A stretch of 64,000 nucleotides of DNA from positions 3,348,001 through 3,412,000 of the forward strand of contig NZ_CP107931.1 in the NCBI RefSeq assembly GCF_036023875.1. Direction: 5' to 3'. The translations under genes were made by a program, and so were the position numbers. The stretch's first letter is position 1. Each line of letters begins with the position of its first letter. This document shows positions 1 through 8,808 of this stretch, in pieces. Source of the stretch: Mycobacterium sp. NBC_00419. Lineage in GTDB: Bacteria > Actinomycetota > Actinomycetes > Mycobacteriales > Mycobacteriaceae. The notes beneath the pieces were generated by a model. The model did not search any database. It saw only the letters and a list, made by a program, of their open reading frames with translations, and was not told the DNA's origin.

Positions 1-819
1 GATCACCGCGGTGTCGATCGCGGAGTTGTTGTACTCGATCAGGTTGAACACGGTGGGCCAGGAGTTGTACGGCGCCGGGTTGAAGAGGTTGTTGATCACG
101 CCGCTCTTGTTGTCCCACACGCCGGTCAGGATCGTCGTCCAGGACGGTCCGGAAATCGTCGTATGCCCGACGATGCTCGTTGCGCCGGTGACGCTCTGGT
201 TCATCAGGTCGATGAATCCGGCGTTGGCGACCGGATCGGCGAGGATCTTGTCCAGGTTCGTGCCGTCGGTGCCGATCAGCAGGACGTGTGTGGGCTGCGC
301 TGCCAGCAGGGTCGTGACGGCGCTTGCGCTGCGGACCCGGCCACTGGTCGCCGACGCGCTGAACGCGACAACGTTCGCGAGAGCCACCGGCGCCGCGGGT
401 GTCGGCGCGGCGGCCGCCGGCGCAGGGGTGCGGACCAACGCGGGGACGGCGTCTAGCGCAGCGACGGATTCTGGTGCCTGATCCTGCGTCGTGCCGATGT
501 CGCGCAACAGCGAGGTGGTCCGGCGCTGCGCCGCGCTCGCTCCGGGGGATCGGGTCTGTGTGGCGGCCGCTGGTTGCTTGGTGTCGTTGCCTCCGGCCGA
601 CCCGCTGCGGGTCGCGGTGGCTGCGGACCTCGCCGAACGGCCGGCCGGGCCGCTGTGCGAGCTGGCCCCTGCGCCGCCGGAGGAATCGGACTGAGATGTG
701 CCGGGCGAGTCTGACCCCGGTGTTTCGGCGTAGGCGACCGCTGTTGCCAGCGCCGACCCGCCGCCCGCGACGACGCCGGCGATCGCGGCGCCCAGGCAAA
801 CTTGTTTGATGGTGGTCAT
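1..819 (-). CDS. Secreted alkaline-phosphatase-superfamily (phosphodiesterase/sulfatase-like) protein, 3' end cut by window
   Basis: Reads from an ATG at 819 down to base 1 without a stop, giving 273 codons; the C-terminus lies outside the window. Residues 1-31 look like a signal peptide ending VAYA. They are followed by about 140 residues rich in Ala, Ser, Thr and Pro, typical of exported mycobacterial proteins with a disordered linker. From about residue 177 the folded part starts with THVLLIGTDGTNLD, then SIVGHTTISGPSWTTILTG, which resembles the metal-binding aspartate and nucleophile Thr/Ser region of type I phosphodiesterase/nucleotide pyrophosphatase proteins. Substrate unknown. Divergent from the acyl-CoA dehydrogenase; the 214 bp between them must hold both promoters. 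Confidence 0.75.
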   Translation of the reverse strand, partial: MTTIKQVCLGAAIAGVVAGGGSALATAVAYAETPGSDSPGTSQSDSSGGAGASSHSGPAGRSARSAATATRSGSAGGNDTKQPAAATQTRSPGASAAQRRTTSLLRDIGTTQDQAPESVAALDAVPALVRTPAPAAAAPTPAAPVALANVVAFSASATSGRVRSASAVTTLLAAQPTHVLLIGTDGTNLDKILADPVANAGFIDLMNQSVTGATSIVGHTTISGPSWTTILTGVWDNKSGVINNLFNPAPYNSWPTVFNLIEYNNSAIDTAVI

Positions 820-1033
820 ATCGCACTCCCGATGACGAGCGGCTGGCATCCGGCTTCGGGCGTGACGCTAATCCTTGGCCCGCCGGTGCACAGGGTTTTC
901 ACAGTCTTCGCGGGCCGGTTCCTGGTCAGGACTTCCGGCACGACGAAGACGTCACCATCGAGTTGTCGGCGAACAGGAATCTCTGGGCCCCGATCAGGCT
1001 AGATTCGAACGCCGTAGTGACGAAAGGAGCCCG

Positions 1034-2773
1034 ATGGCGACCCCCCGACTACTGTTCAACCCGAACAACCAGGATTTCTCGCAGTTCGATGCGGAGACCC
1101 GTCGCCAACTTCAGGCACTAGTCGAGTGGTTCGAGTCGCGTGGCAAGGCCAGGCTGCTGCAGGACGATGTGGACGCGACCTGGGTTTCGGACTTCTTGGA
1201 CTTCATCAAGCGCGAGCGCGTCTTCGCGACTTTCCTGACCCCCGCCGAGTACGGCATCGGCGATGACAACAAGCGCTGGGACACCTCCCGTAATGCCGCG
1301 CTCAGCGAGATCCTCGGCTTCTACGGCCTGGCCTACTGGTACGCCGAGCAGGTCACGATCCTCGGCCTCGGCCCGATCTGGCAGAGCGACAACATCAAGG
1401 CCAAGGAACGTGCCGCCGCGCAGTTGGACAACGGCGGTGTGATGGCCTTCGCGCTCTCCGAGCGTGAGCACGGCGCCGACATCTACAACACCGACATGGT
1501 TCTGACTCCCGCAGCCGACGGCGACGAAGAGGGCGTGGTGTTCCGCGCGTCGGGGGAGAAGTACTACATCGGCAACGGCAACGTGGCAGGCATGGTGTCG
1601 GTGTTCTCTCGCCGAGCCGACGTGGACGGCCCCGACGGCTACGTGTGGTTCGCAGCCGAGAGCAGCCACCCCGCGTACAAGCTGATCGGCAACGTCGTTC
1701 ACGGCCAGATGTATGTCAGCAACTTCCGACTCGAGGACTATCCGGTTCGCGAGGAAGACATCTTGTGCACCGGCCCCGACGCCTTTTCGGTGGCGCTGAA
1801 CACCGTCAACGTCGGCAAGTTCAATCTGTGCACCGCGTCCATCGGGATGTGCGAGCACGCGTTCTACGAGGCGATCACGCACTCCAACAACCGGATTCTG
1901 TACGGCAACCCGGTGACCGACTTCCCGCATGTACGAGCGAGTTTCGTTGAGGCCTACGCCCGGCTGGTGGCGATGAAGCTGTTCAGCGACCGTGCCATCG
2001 ACTACTTCCGCAGCGCGAGCCTGCAGGACCGGCGCTATCTGCTGTTCAACCCGGTCACCAAGGCGAAGGTGACCTCCGAGGGTGAAGTGGTGGTGCGACT
2101 GCTGTGGGATGTATTGGCGGCCAAGGGTTTCGAGCGCAACACATACTTCGCCGAAGTGGCGCGACTCATCGGTGCCCTACCCCGGCTTGAAGGCACCGTG
2201 CACGTCAACGTGGCGCAGATCCTGAAGTTCATGCCGAACTACCTGTTCAATCCCGCCGACTACACGGCGATCGGCACCCGTGACGACCCCGCCGACGATG
2301 TGTTCTTCTGGTCCCAAGGACCGGCCGGGGGTGCGTCCAAAGTGCAGTTCGCCGACTGGACGCCGGCCTACGAACGGTTCTCGGCGATACCGAACGTCGC
2401 ACGGTTCTTCGAACAGGCGAAGGCCCTGCAGCACCTGTTCGCCACCGCGGCACCCGATGGCGATCAACTGCGCGACCTTGATTTCATGCTCGTCGTCGGG
2501 CACCTGTTCACCCTGGTCGTCTACGGCCAGCTGATCCTGGAGCAGGCCGACCTGCGCGCGATCGACCATGACGTGATCGACCAGATCTTCGACGTTCAGG
2601 TCCGCGACTTCTCGGCGTATGCCGTTGCCCTGCACGGCAAGACGAGTTCGACGCAGGCGCAGCAAGAATGGGCATTGGCCGCGGTGCGCAAACCGGTGAC
2701 CGACACCGATCGTTTCGATCGAATCTGGGAGCAGGTGAAGGGCCACGACGGCGCCTACACGATGCGGCCCTAG
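1034..2773 (+). CDS. Acyl-CoA dehydrogenase family protein
   Basis: 579 residues, ATG at 1034 with an AAAGGAG ribosome site 5 bases upstream; an in-frame extension to 875 lacks such a site. The length and the motifs MAFALSEREHGAD, the YYIGNGNVAG stretch and the long C-terminal helical half fit the larger, FadE-like acyl-CoA dehydrogenases that oxidise acyl-CoA to enoyl-CoA with FAD and pass electrons to ETF. The N-terminal motif LLFNPNNQDFSQFD is not in the classical short family, so this is probably one of the divergent mycobacterial members. Substrate cannot be read. Its stop codon overlaps that of the convergent lipoprotein gene. Confidence 0.85.
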   Translation: MATPRLLFNPNNQDFSQFDAETRRQLQALVEWFESRGKARLLQDDVDATWVSDFLDFIKRERVFATFLTPAEYGIGDDNKRWDTSRNAALSEILGFYGLAYWYAEQVTILGLGPIWQSDNIKAKERAAAQLDNGGVMAFALSEREHGADIYNTDMVLTPAADGDEEGVVFRASGEKYYIGNGNVAGMVSVFSRRADVDGPDGYVWFAAESSHPAYKLIGNVVHGQMYVSNFRLEDYPVREEDILCTGPDAFSVALNTVNVGKFNLCTASIGMCEHAFYEAITHSNNRILYGNPVTDFPHVRASFVEAYARLVAMKLFSDRAIDYFRSASLQDRRYLLFNPVTKAKVTSEGEVVVRLLWDVLAAKGFERNTYFAEVARLIGALPRLEGTVHVNVAQILKFMPNYLFNPADYTAIGTRDDPADDVFFWSQGPAGGASKVQFADWTPAYERFSAIPNVARFFEQAKALQHLFATAAPDGDQLRDLDFMLVVGHLFTLVVYGQLILEQADLRAIDHDVIDQIFDVQVRDFSAYAVALHGKTSSTQAQQEWALAAVRKPVTDTDRFDRIWEQVKGHDGAYTMRP

Positions 2774-3228
2774 CTGACCGAGACCTTGGCGGTGAAGGTC
2801 CAGGCGTTCTTCTGTCCCCCGGGCCAGGGCTGGCCGTAGCTGGTCGTCACCGTCGCCGTACCGGGCGCTACCGCCTCGAAGGTCCATTCTTCGGTTCCTG
2901 ACGCACCCGGCGGCCCGCCGGCCGCGGCGATGGTGCGGTGGCCGGTCTGGGTCAGCACGGCGCCGTCGCTGATCTGTGCTTGAGCCGTCCACTGGTAGCC
3001 GGTGGAAGGGTTGGCGGCCAGCGCGACTGTCAGGGTGTCGCCGACGCGAAGGCCGGCCTGTCGGGTGATGGTCTTCTGACTCAGCAGCTCGTCGTAGGAC
3101 ACCGACAGCGTCACGGTCTGGTGCGGCGGCGGATAGGCATGGCTGCAGGCCGACACGGCGCCGGCCGCTGCCAGTGCGGCAGCCAGGGCCAACACCGGGA
3201 TCCGGCGGGCGGCGATGTCACTGGTCAT
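2770..3228 (-). CDS. Chagasin-like (I42 family) protease inhibitor lipoprotein
   Basis: 152 residues from ATG at 3228. A signal peptide ends in VSAC, a lipobox, so the mature protein is probably lipid-anchored outside the membrane. The folded part has the three loops expected of chagasin-type cysteine protease inhibitors: NPSTGYQW (the NPTTGY loop), a Gly-rich segment with GGPPGASG, and YGQPWPGG in the position of the RPW loop. The start lies 11 bases inside the end of the upstream SDR gene, so the two are probably co-transcribed. A longer open frame to 3333 has no signal peptide in the right place. Target protease unknown. Confidence 0.8.
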   Translation of the reverse strand: MTSDIAARRIPVLALAAALAAAGAVSACSHAYPPPHQTVTLSVSYDELLSQKTITRQAGLRVGDTLTVALAANPSTGYQWTAQAQISDGAVLTQTGHRTIAAAGGPPGASGTEEWTFEAVAPGTATVTTSYGQPWPGGQKNAWTFTAKVSVS

Positions 3229-4075
3229 AGGGTGTGAACCGTCTGCTGCGCCATAGATAGGACACCAGCCGGCGGGCCGGCACCTGCCGGGGCCAGTCGT
3301 CGGCGCGGAAGTAGGCATCCGATCCGCCGTCAACGAAAATCACGCTGCCGCAGAGGAATTGAGCGGATTCGGACAGCATGAACACCACCCAGTCGGCCAG
3401 CTGTCCGGGATCGCCGAACCCCCCGATCGGAACCGGGAACGACCGCACCATCTCGGCTTCTTTCGGGGTGGCCAGCTGCCGCTCGAGCAGCGGCGTCAGG
3501 ATGGCGCCCGGAGCCAGCGCGTTGAGCCGGATGCCGGCCCCCGCCCAGTCCCGCGTGACCGCCTGCCTGCGCACCCACCGGCTCACCGCGATCTTGGAGG
3601 CGGAGTACATCATCGGCGGTGCGTTGCGGCCGAAGAAGCGCACGGCGCGCACCGCCTTGTCGCTGTCGCCTGCCAGCAGGGCGCCGATGGCGCGATTGGG
3701 CACCGCCGGCACCGTCGTCGTCGAGTTGCTGGAGAAGACGACGACCTTGGCCCGGTCGGCAGCGGCCAGCGCGGGGCGCCACGCCTGCAGCAGGTCCACC
3801 ACACCGAAGTAGTTCACCTGCGCGATGAGACGCGCGCGATCGGCGCCGGGAGTCGGGCCGAGACCGGCGGCCATCACCGCACCGTCGAGCCGGCCACCGC
3901 TGGCGGCTAGCACCGCTTCGGCTGCGGTGCGGCGTCCGGTGGCGCTGGACAGGTCCGCCACCACCTCGGCTTCCTTGATGTCGACGCCGATGACGGTATG
4001 GCCCTCGGCGCGAAGCTTGGCCACGACCGCCTGGCCCATCCCGGACGCCGAACCGGTGACTGCATAGGTACCCAC
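3218..4075 (-). CDS. SDR family oxidoreductase (hydroxysteroid-dehydrogenase-like)
   Basis: 285 residues, ATG at 4075. The N-terminus has the nucleotide-binding motif TGSASGMGQ at residues 6-14 and VGVDIKEAEVVADL-type acidic residues after beta-2, favouring NAD(H). The catalytic Tyr-Lys pair is in MYSASKIAVSRWVRRQ, with SSNSTTT supplying the Ser. The insertion after the Ser (RAIGALLAGDSDKAVRAVRFFG) is a known feature of the 3-alpha-hydroxysteroid dehydrogenase-like SDRs. A proline- and arginine-rich tail follows the final FVDGGSD. Divergent from the LLM oxidoreductase 42 bp away and overlapping the chagasin-like gene downstream. Confidence 0.85.
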   Translation of the reverse strand: MGTYAVTGSASGMGQAVVAKLRAEGHTVIGVDIKEAEVVADLSSATGRRTAAEAVLAASGGRLDGAVMAAGLGPTPGADRARLIAQVNYFGVVDLLQAWRPALAAADRAKVVVFSSNSTTTVPAVPNRAIGALLAGDSDKAVRAVRFFGRNAPPMMYSASKIAVSRWVRRQAVTRDWAGAGIRLNALAPGAILTPLLERQLATPKEAEMVRSFPVPIGGFGDPGQLADWVVFMLSESAQFLCGSVIFVDGGSDAYFRADDWPRQVPARRLVSYLWRSRRFTPYDQ

Positions 4076-4117
4076 GTCTGCACCTTATGCGCTCGGCGGT
4101 CGCGTACTGTCCGCTGC

Positions 4118-5137
4118 GTGTACGTCGATGTGATGACTTCGGCCCTTCCGCTCGGCCAGATCGGCGCCCTTGCCGCCCGTACGCAGGCCGCAGGGTTCTC
4201 CGGGATGCTGTTCACCGAAACCGGCCGAACCCCGTATCTCAACGCAGCGGTGGCATCGCAAGCCGCTCCGGGTCTGGAGTTGGCGACCGGTGTGGCAGTT
4301 GCCTTCCCACGAAGTCCCTTCGTCACGGCGGCCACCGCGTGGGAACTACAGGAGGCCACCTCGGGCAGATTCCGGCTGGGACTGGGCACCCAGGTCCGCA
4401 CGCACGTGGTGCGGCGCTACGGCTCGGCGTTCGAACGGCCGGGTCCGCGTCTGCGTGACTACGTCCTGGCGGTCAAAGCCTGTTTCGCGGCGTTCCGCAC
4501 CGGCACGCTCGATCACCACGGCGAGTTCTACGACCTGGACTTCATCACCCCGCAATGGAGTGCCGGTCCCATCGACGCCCCCGATCCCAAGGTCGACGTC
4601 GCAGCGGTGAACCCGTGGATGCTGCGGATGGCCGGTGAGGTGGCCGACGGTGTCCACGTCCATCCCATCGGCGAGCCCGGCTACATCGCCCGGCATGTGG
4701 TGCCGAAAGTGGCTGAGGGGGCGGCGAAATCGGGCCGGTCAGCCTCGGACATCGCGTTGATCGTGCCGGTGCTCACGGTCGTCGGTGACACCGACGAGGA
4801 GCGTGCGGCCGACCGGGAGCTGGTCCGGGCCAGCATGAGCTTCTATGGCAGCACGCCCAACTACGCGTTCATCTGGGACGAGGCCGGGTTCGAGGGCACC
4901 ACGGCCCGGATCCGGGAGAAGCAGAAGGCCGGTGACGTCAAGGGCATGGCCGCGCAGATCACCGACGACCACATCGCCACCTTCGCCACCGAAGCCACCT
5001 GGGATGGGCTGGCCGACGCGCTGGCCGCCAGATACGCGGGCATCGCCAGCCGAATCGTGCTGTACAACGCCGCCAGCGCGAGCGAGGAGCGGTTCCGGCG
5101 CTACGGTGACGTCGCTGCACGCCTGTCGGGGGTGTGA
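4118..5137 (+). CDS. F420-type LLM class oxidoreductase
   Basis: 339 residues from a GTG at 4118; the open frame continues upstream into the SDR promoter region but homologues begin at MYVDVMTSALPLGQ. The sequence is a luciferase-like monooxygenase (TIM barrel), with GRFRLGLGTQVRTHV and GFSGMLFTETGRTPYL typical of the mycobacterial F420-dependent group (TIGR03617-like). Such enzymes use reduced cofactor F420 to reduce or oxidise small organic substrates; the substrate here is unknown. Followed after 4 bp by the Sap-family membrane protein gene, with which it is probably co-transcribed. Confidence 0.85.
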   Translation: MYVDVMTSALPLGQIGALAARTQAAGFSGMLFTETGRTPYLNAAVASQAAPGLELATGVAVAFPRSPFVTAATAWELQEATSGRFRLGLGTQVRTHVVRRYGSAFERPGPRLRDYVLAVKACFAAFRTGTLDHHGEFYDLDFITPQWSAGPIDAPDPKVDVAAVNPWMLRMAGEVADGVHVHPIGEPGYIARHVVPKVAEGAAKSGRSASDIALIVPVLTVVGDTDEERAADRELVRASMSFYGSTPNYAFIWDEAGFEGTTARIREKQKAGDVKGMAAQITDDHIATFATEATWDGLADALAARYAGIASRIVLYNAASASEERFRRYGDVAARLSGV

Positions 5138-5141
5138 TCCG

Positions 5142-5906
5142 GTGTCCGCGCATCTGACAGTCCTCGCAACGCTGGCGCTGGCGATTTTGTTCAGCCCGGA
5201 GACGCTGGTTCTCGGCCTCGTGGTGGCCAGCGACAAGAAGGTGCCCCGGGGGGCCGCCGTGGCCTTCGCGGCCGGCGGGATCGCGGGCGTCGCCTTCGCC
5301 ACCGTCGTCGGTGTCATGCTGGCCCATCTCTCGGGGTCTGGAACCTCCCCCGCCGCGCACCACGACACGTGGGCAGGTTTCATCCTGCGGGCCGTCATCG
5401 CCGCCGCGCTGCTGACCCTCGGCCTCTACCGTGCAGTGTCAGCCATCCGCCAGAAGCCCATCGCGGATGTCTCTGAGCACAAACATGATTCGGGCCGATT
5501 GCGCGCCCGCCTCACCAAGCTCTTTCCGGCAGCCATGCACCGGCTCGATCCGAGTGCGGATCTCACTGCGCGACAGCGAGTCGGCCGGGGCGCCTTCGCC
5601 GGATTCGCGGTCTGCGGTCTGAACCCCAAGGTCTTCCCGATCGCGATTGCCGCGGGCCATCAGATCCTGCAGATCAGCGACCGCACCGAACGGACGTTGG
5701 GTGTCGTCATCTTCGCCGTGATCGCCGTCGTGCCGGCGTTGGCACCTGCCGTGATCGAACTCGTCCGGCCGGGTTCCCCGGCACGAATCAAGGACGGCTA
5801 CGAACGCATCATGCGGGTGCACGGACGCTGGATCGTCGCGGTCCTTCTCCTGGCCGTCGGGGCGTTCGTCGCCCACAACGCGTTCGTCCACCTACCGTCA
5901 CATTGA
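5142..5906 (+). CDS. Sap/GAP-family integral membrane protein
   Basis: 254 residues from GTG at 5142, 4 bases after the LLM gene stop. Six or so hydrophobic segments, with the family-typical ILFSPETLVLGLVVAS near the start and CGLNPKVFPIAIAAG in the middle. This matches the Sap (sulfolipid-1-addressing protein, PF11139) family. In M. tuberculosis such GAP proteins assist export of glycolipids. A charged cytoplasmic loop with EHKHDSGRLRARL separates two halves. A second, shorter member of the same family lies at 23181-23849. Transported substrate unknown. Confidence 0.8.
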   Translation: MSAHLTVLATLALAILFSPETLVLGLVVASDKKVPRGAAVAFAAGGIAGVAFATVVGVMLAHLSGSGTSPAAHHDTWAGFILRAVIAAALLTLGLYRAVSAIRQKPIADVSEHKHDSGRLRARLTKLFPAAMHRLDPSADLTARQRVGRGAFAGFAVCGLNPKVFPIAIAAGHQILQISDRTERTLGVVIFAVIAVVPALAPAVIELVRPGSPARIKDGYERIMRVHGRWIVAVLLLAVGAFVAHNAFVHLPSH

Positions 5907-5955
5907 CATGTCATAGTGCCGCGGTGCGGGCGCCGCTCGATGGACAATCAGACCG

Positions 5956-7170
5956 GTGAATCCGGCGACTGCTGGTGTGAACTCGGTCCGGCTGGGTGGT
6001 CTGCTCAGCGGGGTCTTCGTCACGCAGATCGTCAACAGCGCCGTGCATCTGGCGCAGCCACTGCTGGTGGCGGACATGTCGGGCTCGCTGGGCAGCGCGG
6101 CGTTCTTCTCGGCGTTCGGCACCGGGGTGCACATGCTGGGCACGTATCTGGCGGGGTGGCCCACCGAACGGTTCGGGGCCCGAAATGTGCTCGTGGCGGC
6201 GACCCTGCTGCGCGGTATCGCATTGGCGGGCATCCCGATCGGCATGGCGCTGGGGTTCGCCGGCCTCGCCTGGGTTATGGGTTGTTACACGCTCGAGGCG
6301 CTGATCCGGGGCTACGTGGACACCGCGGTGCACACGGTTCCGCTCGAACTCGCCGGGCATCGTGGTGACCTGCTGGACCGGATCAACTCCCGCTACGAAG
6401 TCGCGTTCGAAGTCGGTGCCGTCATCGGGCCGCTCATGCTCGGCGGTCTGATGATCTGGTCGAGCGGCATCGTCCCGCACATCGTGATCCCGATCGGATT
6501 CGCGGTGTCGGCGGCGTTGTATCTGCTCATTCCGAAACGATTGCAGCCCAACGGCACCGAGGAATTCTCCACGGCTCCACACGGTGGGACCTGGGCCGGT
6601 CTGAAGTACATCTTCGCCCACCGGTACCTGCTGATCGTGGTGGTGGGGCTGATGCTCTTCCATCTATATGAGCTGCGCAAGGTCCTCAGCGCGTTCTTTG
6701 CCAAGGGGTTACTGCACCATCCCGCTGCCGTCGGCCACGTCGGCTCGGCGTTCGCGCTAGGTGGTGTGGTGGGGGCACTGCTGTACTCGGTGACCAAGCA
6801 CCGCGGGTCCGGCGCCGGCTGGATTGTCGCCGGTGTCGTGGGCACTCTGCTACTCGCAGTCGGCTGGATTCCGGTGAACCTGCCGGTGATGATCGTCGCG
6901 GTGTTCCTCTTCGGCGTGAGCAACGTGTGCGCCAGGCTGGTGTTGACCCGCTGGCGTCAGGAACTCACACCCCTGGAGCACGCTGGCGGGGTGACGGCCG
7001 CCTCGGAGTTCGGCCGAACGGCTATCTCGGTGGGCATCAACAGTGCTGTGGGTGGGGCATTTTCGTTCGGCGGCAGCGTGTACGGCGGGTTCGGCATCGT
7101 GGGCGGAATGCTGGCCCTGTTCGCCGTAGCGCAGGTAATGGTGGTGCGTCTGTTGCGCCGTCGCCGCTAG
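5956..7170 (+). CDS. MFS transporter
   Basis: 404 residues from GTG at 5956. About twelve hydrophobic segments, with GWPTERFGARNVLV as the loop 2-3 motif of the major facilitator superfamily and a repeat-like DRINSRYEVAFEVGAVIGPL in the middle that resembles the motif of MFS drug/solute antiporters. The third-quarter loop SAFFAKGLLHHPAAVG is short. No associated regulator sits beside it. It ends in RLLRRRR and its stop overlaps the stop of the convergent GlcG-like gene. Substrate cannot be predicted. Confidence 0.8.
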   Translation: MNPATAGVNSVRLGGLLSGVFVTQIVNSAVHLAQPLLVADMSGSLGSAAFFSAFGTGVHMLGTYLAGWPTERFGARNVLVAATLLRGIALAGIPIGMALGFAGLAWVMGCYTLEALIRGYVDTAVHTVPLELAGHRGDLLDRINSRYEVAFEVGAVIGPLMLGGLMIWSSGIVPHIVIPIGFAVSAALYLLIPKRLQPNGTEEFSTAPHGGTWAGLKYIFAHRYLLIVVVGLMLFHLYELRKVLSAFFAKGLLHHPAAVGHVGSAFALGGVVGALLYSVTKHRGSGAGWIVAGVVGTLLLAVGWIPVNLPVMIVAVFLFGVSNVCARLVLTRWRQELTPLEHAGGVTAASEFGRTAISVGINSAVGGAFSFGGSVYGGFGIVGGMLALFAVAQVMVVRLLRRRR

Positions 7171-7580
7171 GATTCCGAGGCCCAGCAGCTCACCGCCGCC
7201 TCGGCGCAGGCGATGTCGTCGGCGGTGCTGGCCCCGCTCACCCCGACGGCCCCGACGATCACGCCGTCGGCCTCCAGTGGGATGCCGCCGCCGAAGATGA
7301 CGAAGCGGCCGCCGCCGTTGGCCTGCAAGCCGAAGAGTTCACCGCCCGGGGCGGCCAGGACGGCCAGATCCGCGGTGGCGATGCTGTTGGCAACGGCGGT
7401 GTAGGCCTTGTCGACGGCGAGCACCGGGCCGGCGATCTCGGCGCCGTCCATCCGGCCGAAGGCCACCAGGTTGCCGCCGGCGTCGACGACGGCCGCCGAG
7501 ATCGTCACCGAACGGCCGTCGGCCTCGGTATGCGCGGCTGCGATCAGGGCCTGGGCGGTGGCGAGGGTGACAGTGGGCAT
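7167..7580 (-). CDS. GlcG/HbpS family heme-binding-like protein (DUF336)
   Basis: 137 residues, ATG at 7580. The pattern of one small alpha/beta domain with SVTISAAVVDAGGNLVAFGRMDGA, the KAYTAVAN helix and a C-terminal GVIVGAVGVSGAS strand matches the GlcG/HbpS (PF03928) family, members of which bind heme or are encoded with glycolate and propanediol genes. No such partner genes are here. A longer open frame to 8150 has no start of its own and overlaps the WXG100-like gene, so it was not used. Confidence 0.8.
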   Translation of the reverse strand: MPTVTLATAQALIAAAHTEADGRSVTISAAVVDAGGNLVAFGRMDGAEIAGPVLAVDKAYTAVANSIATADLAVLAAPGGELFGLQANGGGRFVIFGGGIPLEADGVIVGAVGVSGASTADDIACAEAAVSCWASES

Positions 7581-7668
7581 GGGCGTCAACCTAGCGGGTG
7601 GGGCGTGTGCACGGGTGACTGGCCGCTCGCGGGTGCGACGGTTAGCATCCGAATCGGAGGTATCCGGA

Positions 7669-7983
7669 ATGGCTGGGACTTTGAAGGTCGACATTGCGGG
7701 CTTGATCGGCGCAAGCTCAGAGGTCGCCGACCGGGCAGGTGCGCTGGCCGGCTCGCACACGAACTCGTTGACCGGCCTCGCCGCAGCAGAGGCCGGTTGG
7801 GTGGGCGCGTCGGCGGATGCGTTGGTGAGCATGGCCGAGAAATGGCAGACGATCAGTGCTCGGCACACCGCCGCACTGGAACGCCACGCCACCCATATCG
7901 ACACTGCGGCGCGGCTCTTCGGCGATATGGAACAGCGCAACGCCGCCGAGCTGAAAAGCGTTGCGGGGCCGGAGGATCTGTAG
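7669..7983 (+). CDS. WXG100-like small protein, probable ESX (type VII) substrate
   Basis: 104 residues, ATG at 7669 with GGAGG 8 bases upstream. Two predicted helices are joined at a WVG turn (residues 44-46), the hallmark of WXG100 proteins secreted by ESX systems, and the size fits the DUF2580-type mycobacterial members. It has no signal peptide. It faces the lipoprotein/740-residue protein pair (7987-11027) with only 3 bp between stop codons. No ESX secretion machinery is in the window, so any secretion would use a system elsewhere. Confidence 0.65.
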   Translation: MAGTLKVDIAGLIGASSEVADRAGALAGSHTNSLTGLAAAEAGWVGASADALVSMAEKWQTISARHTAALERHATHIDTAARLFGDMEQRNAAELKSVAGPEDL

Positions 7984-7986
7984 CCG

Positions 7987-8808
7987 CTACTGGGTTTCGG
8001 CCGGCCAGCCCGGGTAGGCGGGCAGGGTGGGGAAGTCTGAACGAGGGTGTTCGCCCGTGGTGAGGAACTTACGGCGTTCCTCTGATTCGGGTGCTTTGGC
8101 CGCGCAGGCGGCGAGGTCTTGATCGAATTCGGGCCACTCGGGGCCTGCACCGACGGAGTCCGTGGCTGAGAGTGCCCCTACCACCCGCCATTGGCCAAAG
8201 ACGTCGTTAGTGGCATACAGGGAAGGCCCAATTTGCGGGCGGATGTTGTCTGCTGCAGGCCGGGAGGGCGAACGGAGATTAAATCGGTCGACAACGACAG
8301 CTCTGCCGTCGACGTAGCGGCTCACTGATTTGTACGACCCGTCGGGCTGTTGGCGGGCAGAGCCCCCCAGCCAGGCGCATACAACGACAGTGACATTGGT
8401 ATCGCTCTCGTCGACGGCGAGTATGTGGTAGCGAAGTGTCCCGACTTGTGGCCGGTCGAGGGGACGGCCGATCTCGGGCCACAGGGCCAAGGTGGAACGG
8501 GGATTTCCGACAGGCTGATTGGGCGCGACTGCGTGGGCGAACCCGGGATACAGGTAGTCGTTGCTCCCACCGAAGGATGCCGCGGTGACTGATTCCTGGT
8601 ACGCGCGAACGATTACGGCAGGGCGCGCCGCCACGTCGATGCCCGGCTCCGCGCTCCAAGTGAAGTGGAGTTCCGAGAGCATCGCTGGCCACCGCTGCGG
8701 TGGTTTTGTTGCTTCATGTGCCGGTGTCCCACGACTGCAGCTGCTGAGCATCATGACGAGCGCGAGCAGTGCTGCTGCTCTCTGTGTGCTGACTGAACCG
8801 TGCCTCAT
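7987..8808 (-). CDS. Predicted lipoprotein of unknown function
   Basis: 273 residues, ATG at 8808. The N-terminus has a signal peptide ending in MLSSC, a lipobox, so the protein is likely anchored to the outer face of the membrane. No known fold was recognised; the mature part has tryptophans and a single WLGGSARQQ-type turn but no catalytic motif I know. Its ATG overlaps the TGA of the upstream 740-residue gene (ATGA), showing translational coupling, so the two probably act together. Confidence 0.75.
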   Translation of the reverse strand: MRHGSVSTQRAAALLALVMMLSSCSRGTPAHEATKPPQRWPAMLSELHFTWSAEPGIDVAARPAVIVRAYQESVTAASFGGSNDYLYPGFAHAVAPNQPVGNPRSTLALWPEIGRPLDRPQVGTLRYHILAVDESDTNVTVVVCAWLGGSARQQPDGSYKSVSRYVDGRAVVVDRFNLRSPSRPAADNIRPQIGPSLYATNDVFGQWRVVGALSATDSVGAGPEWPEFDQDLAACAAKAPESEERRKFLTTGEHPRSDFPTLPAYPGWPAETQ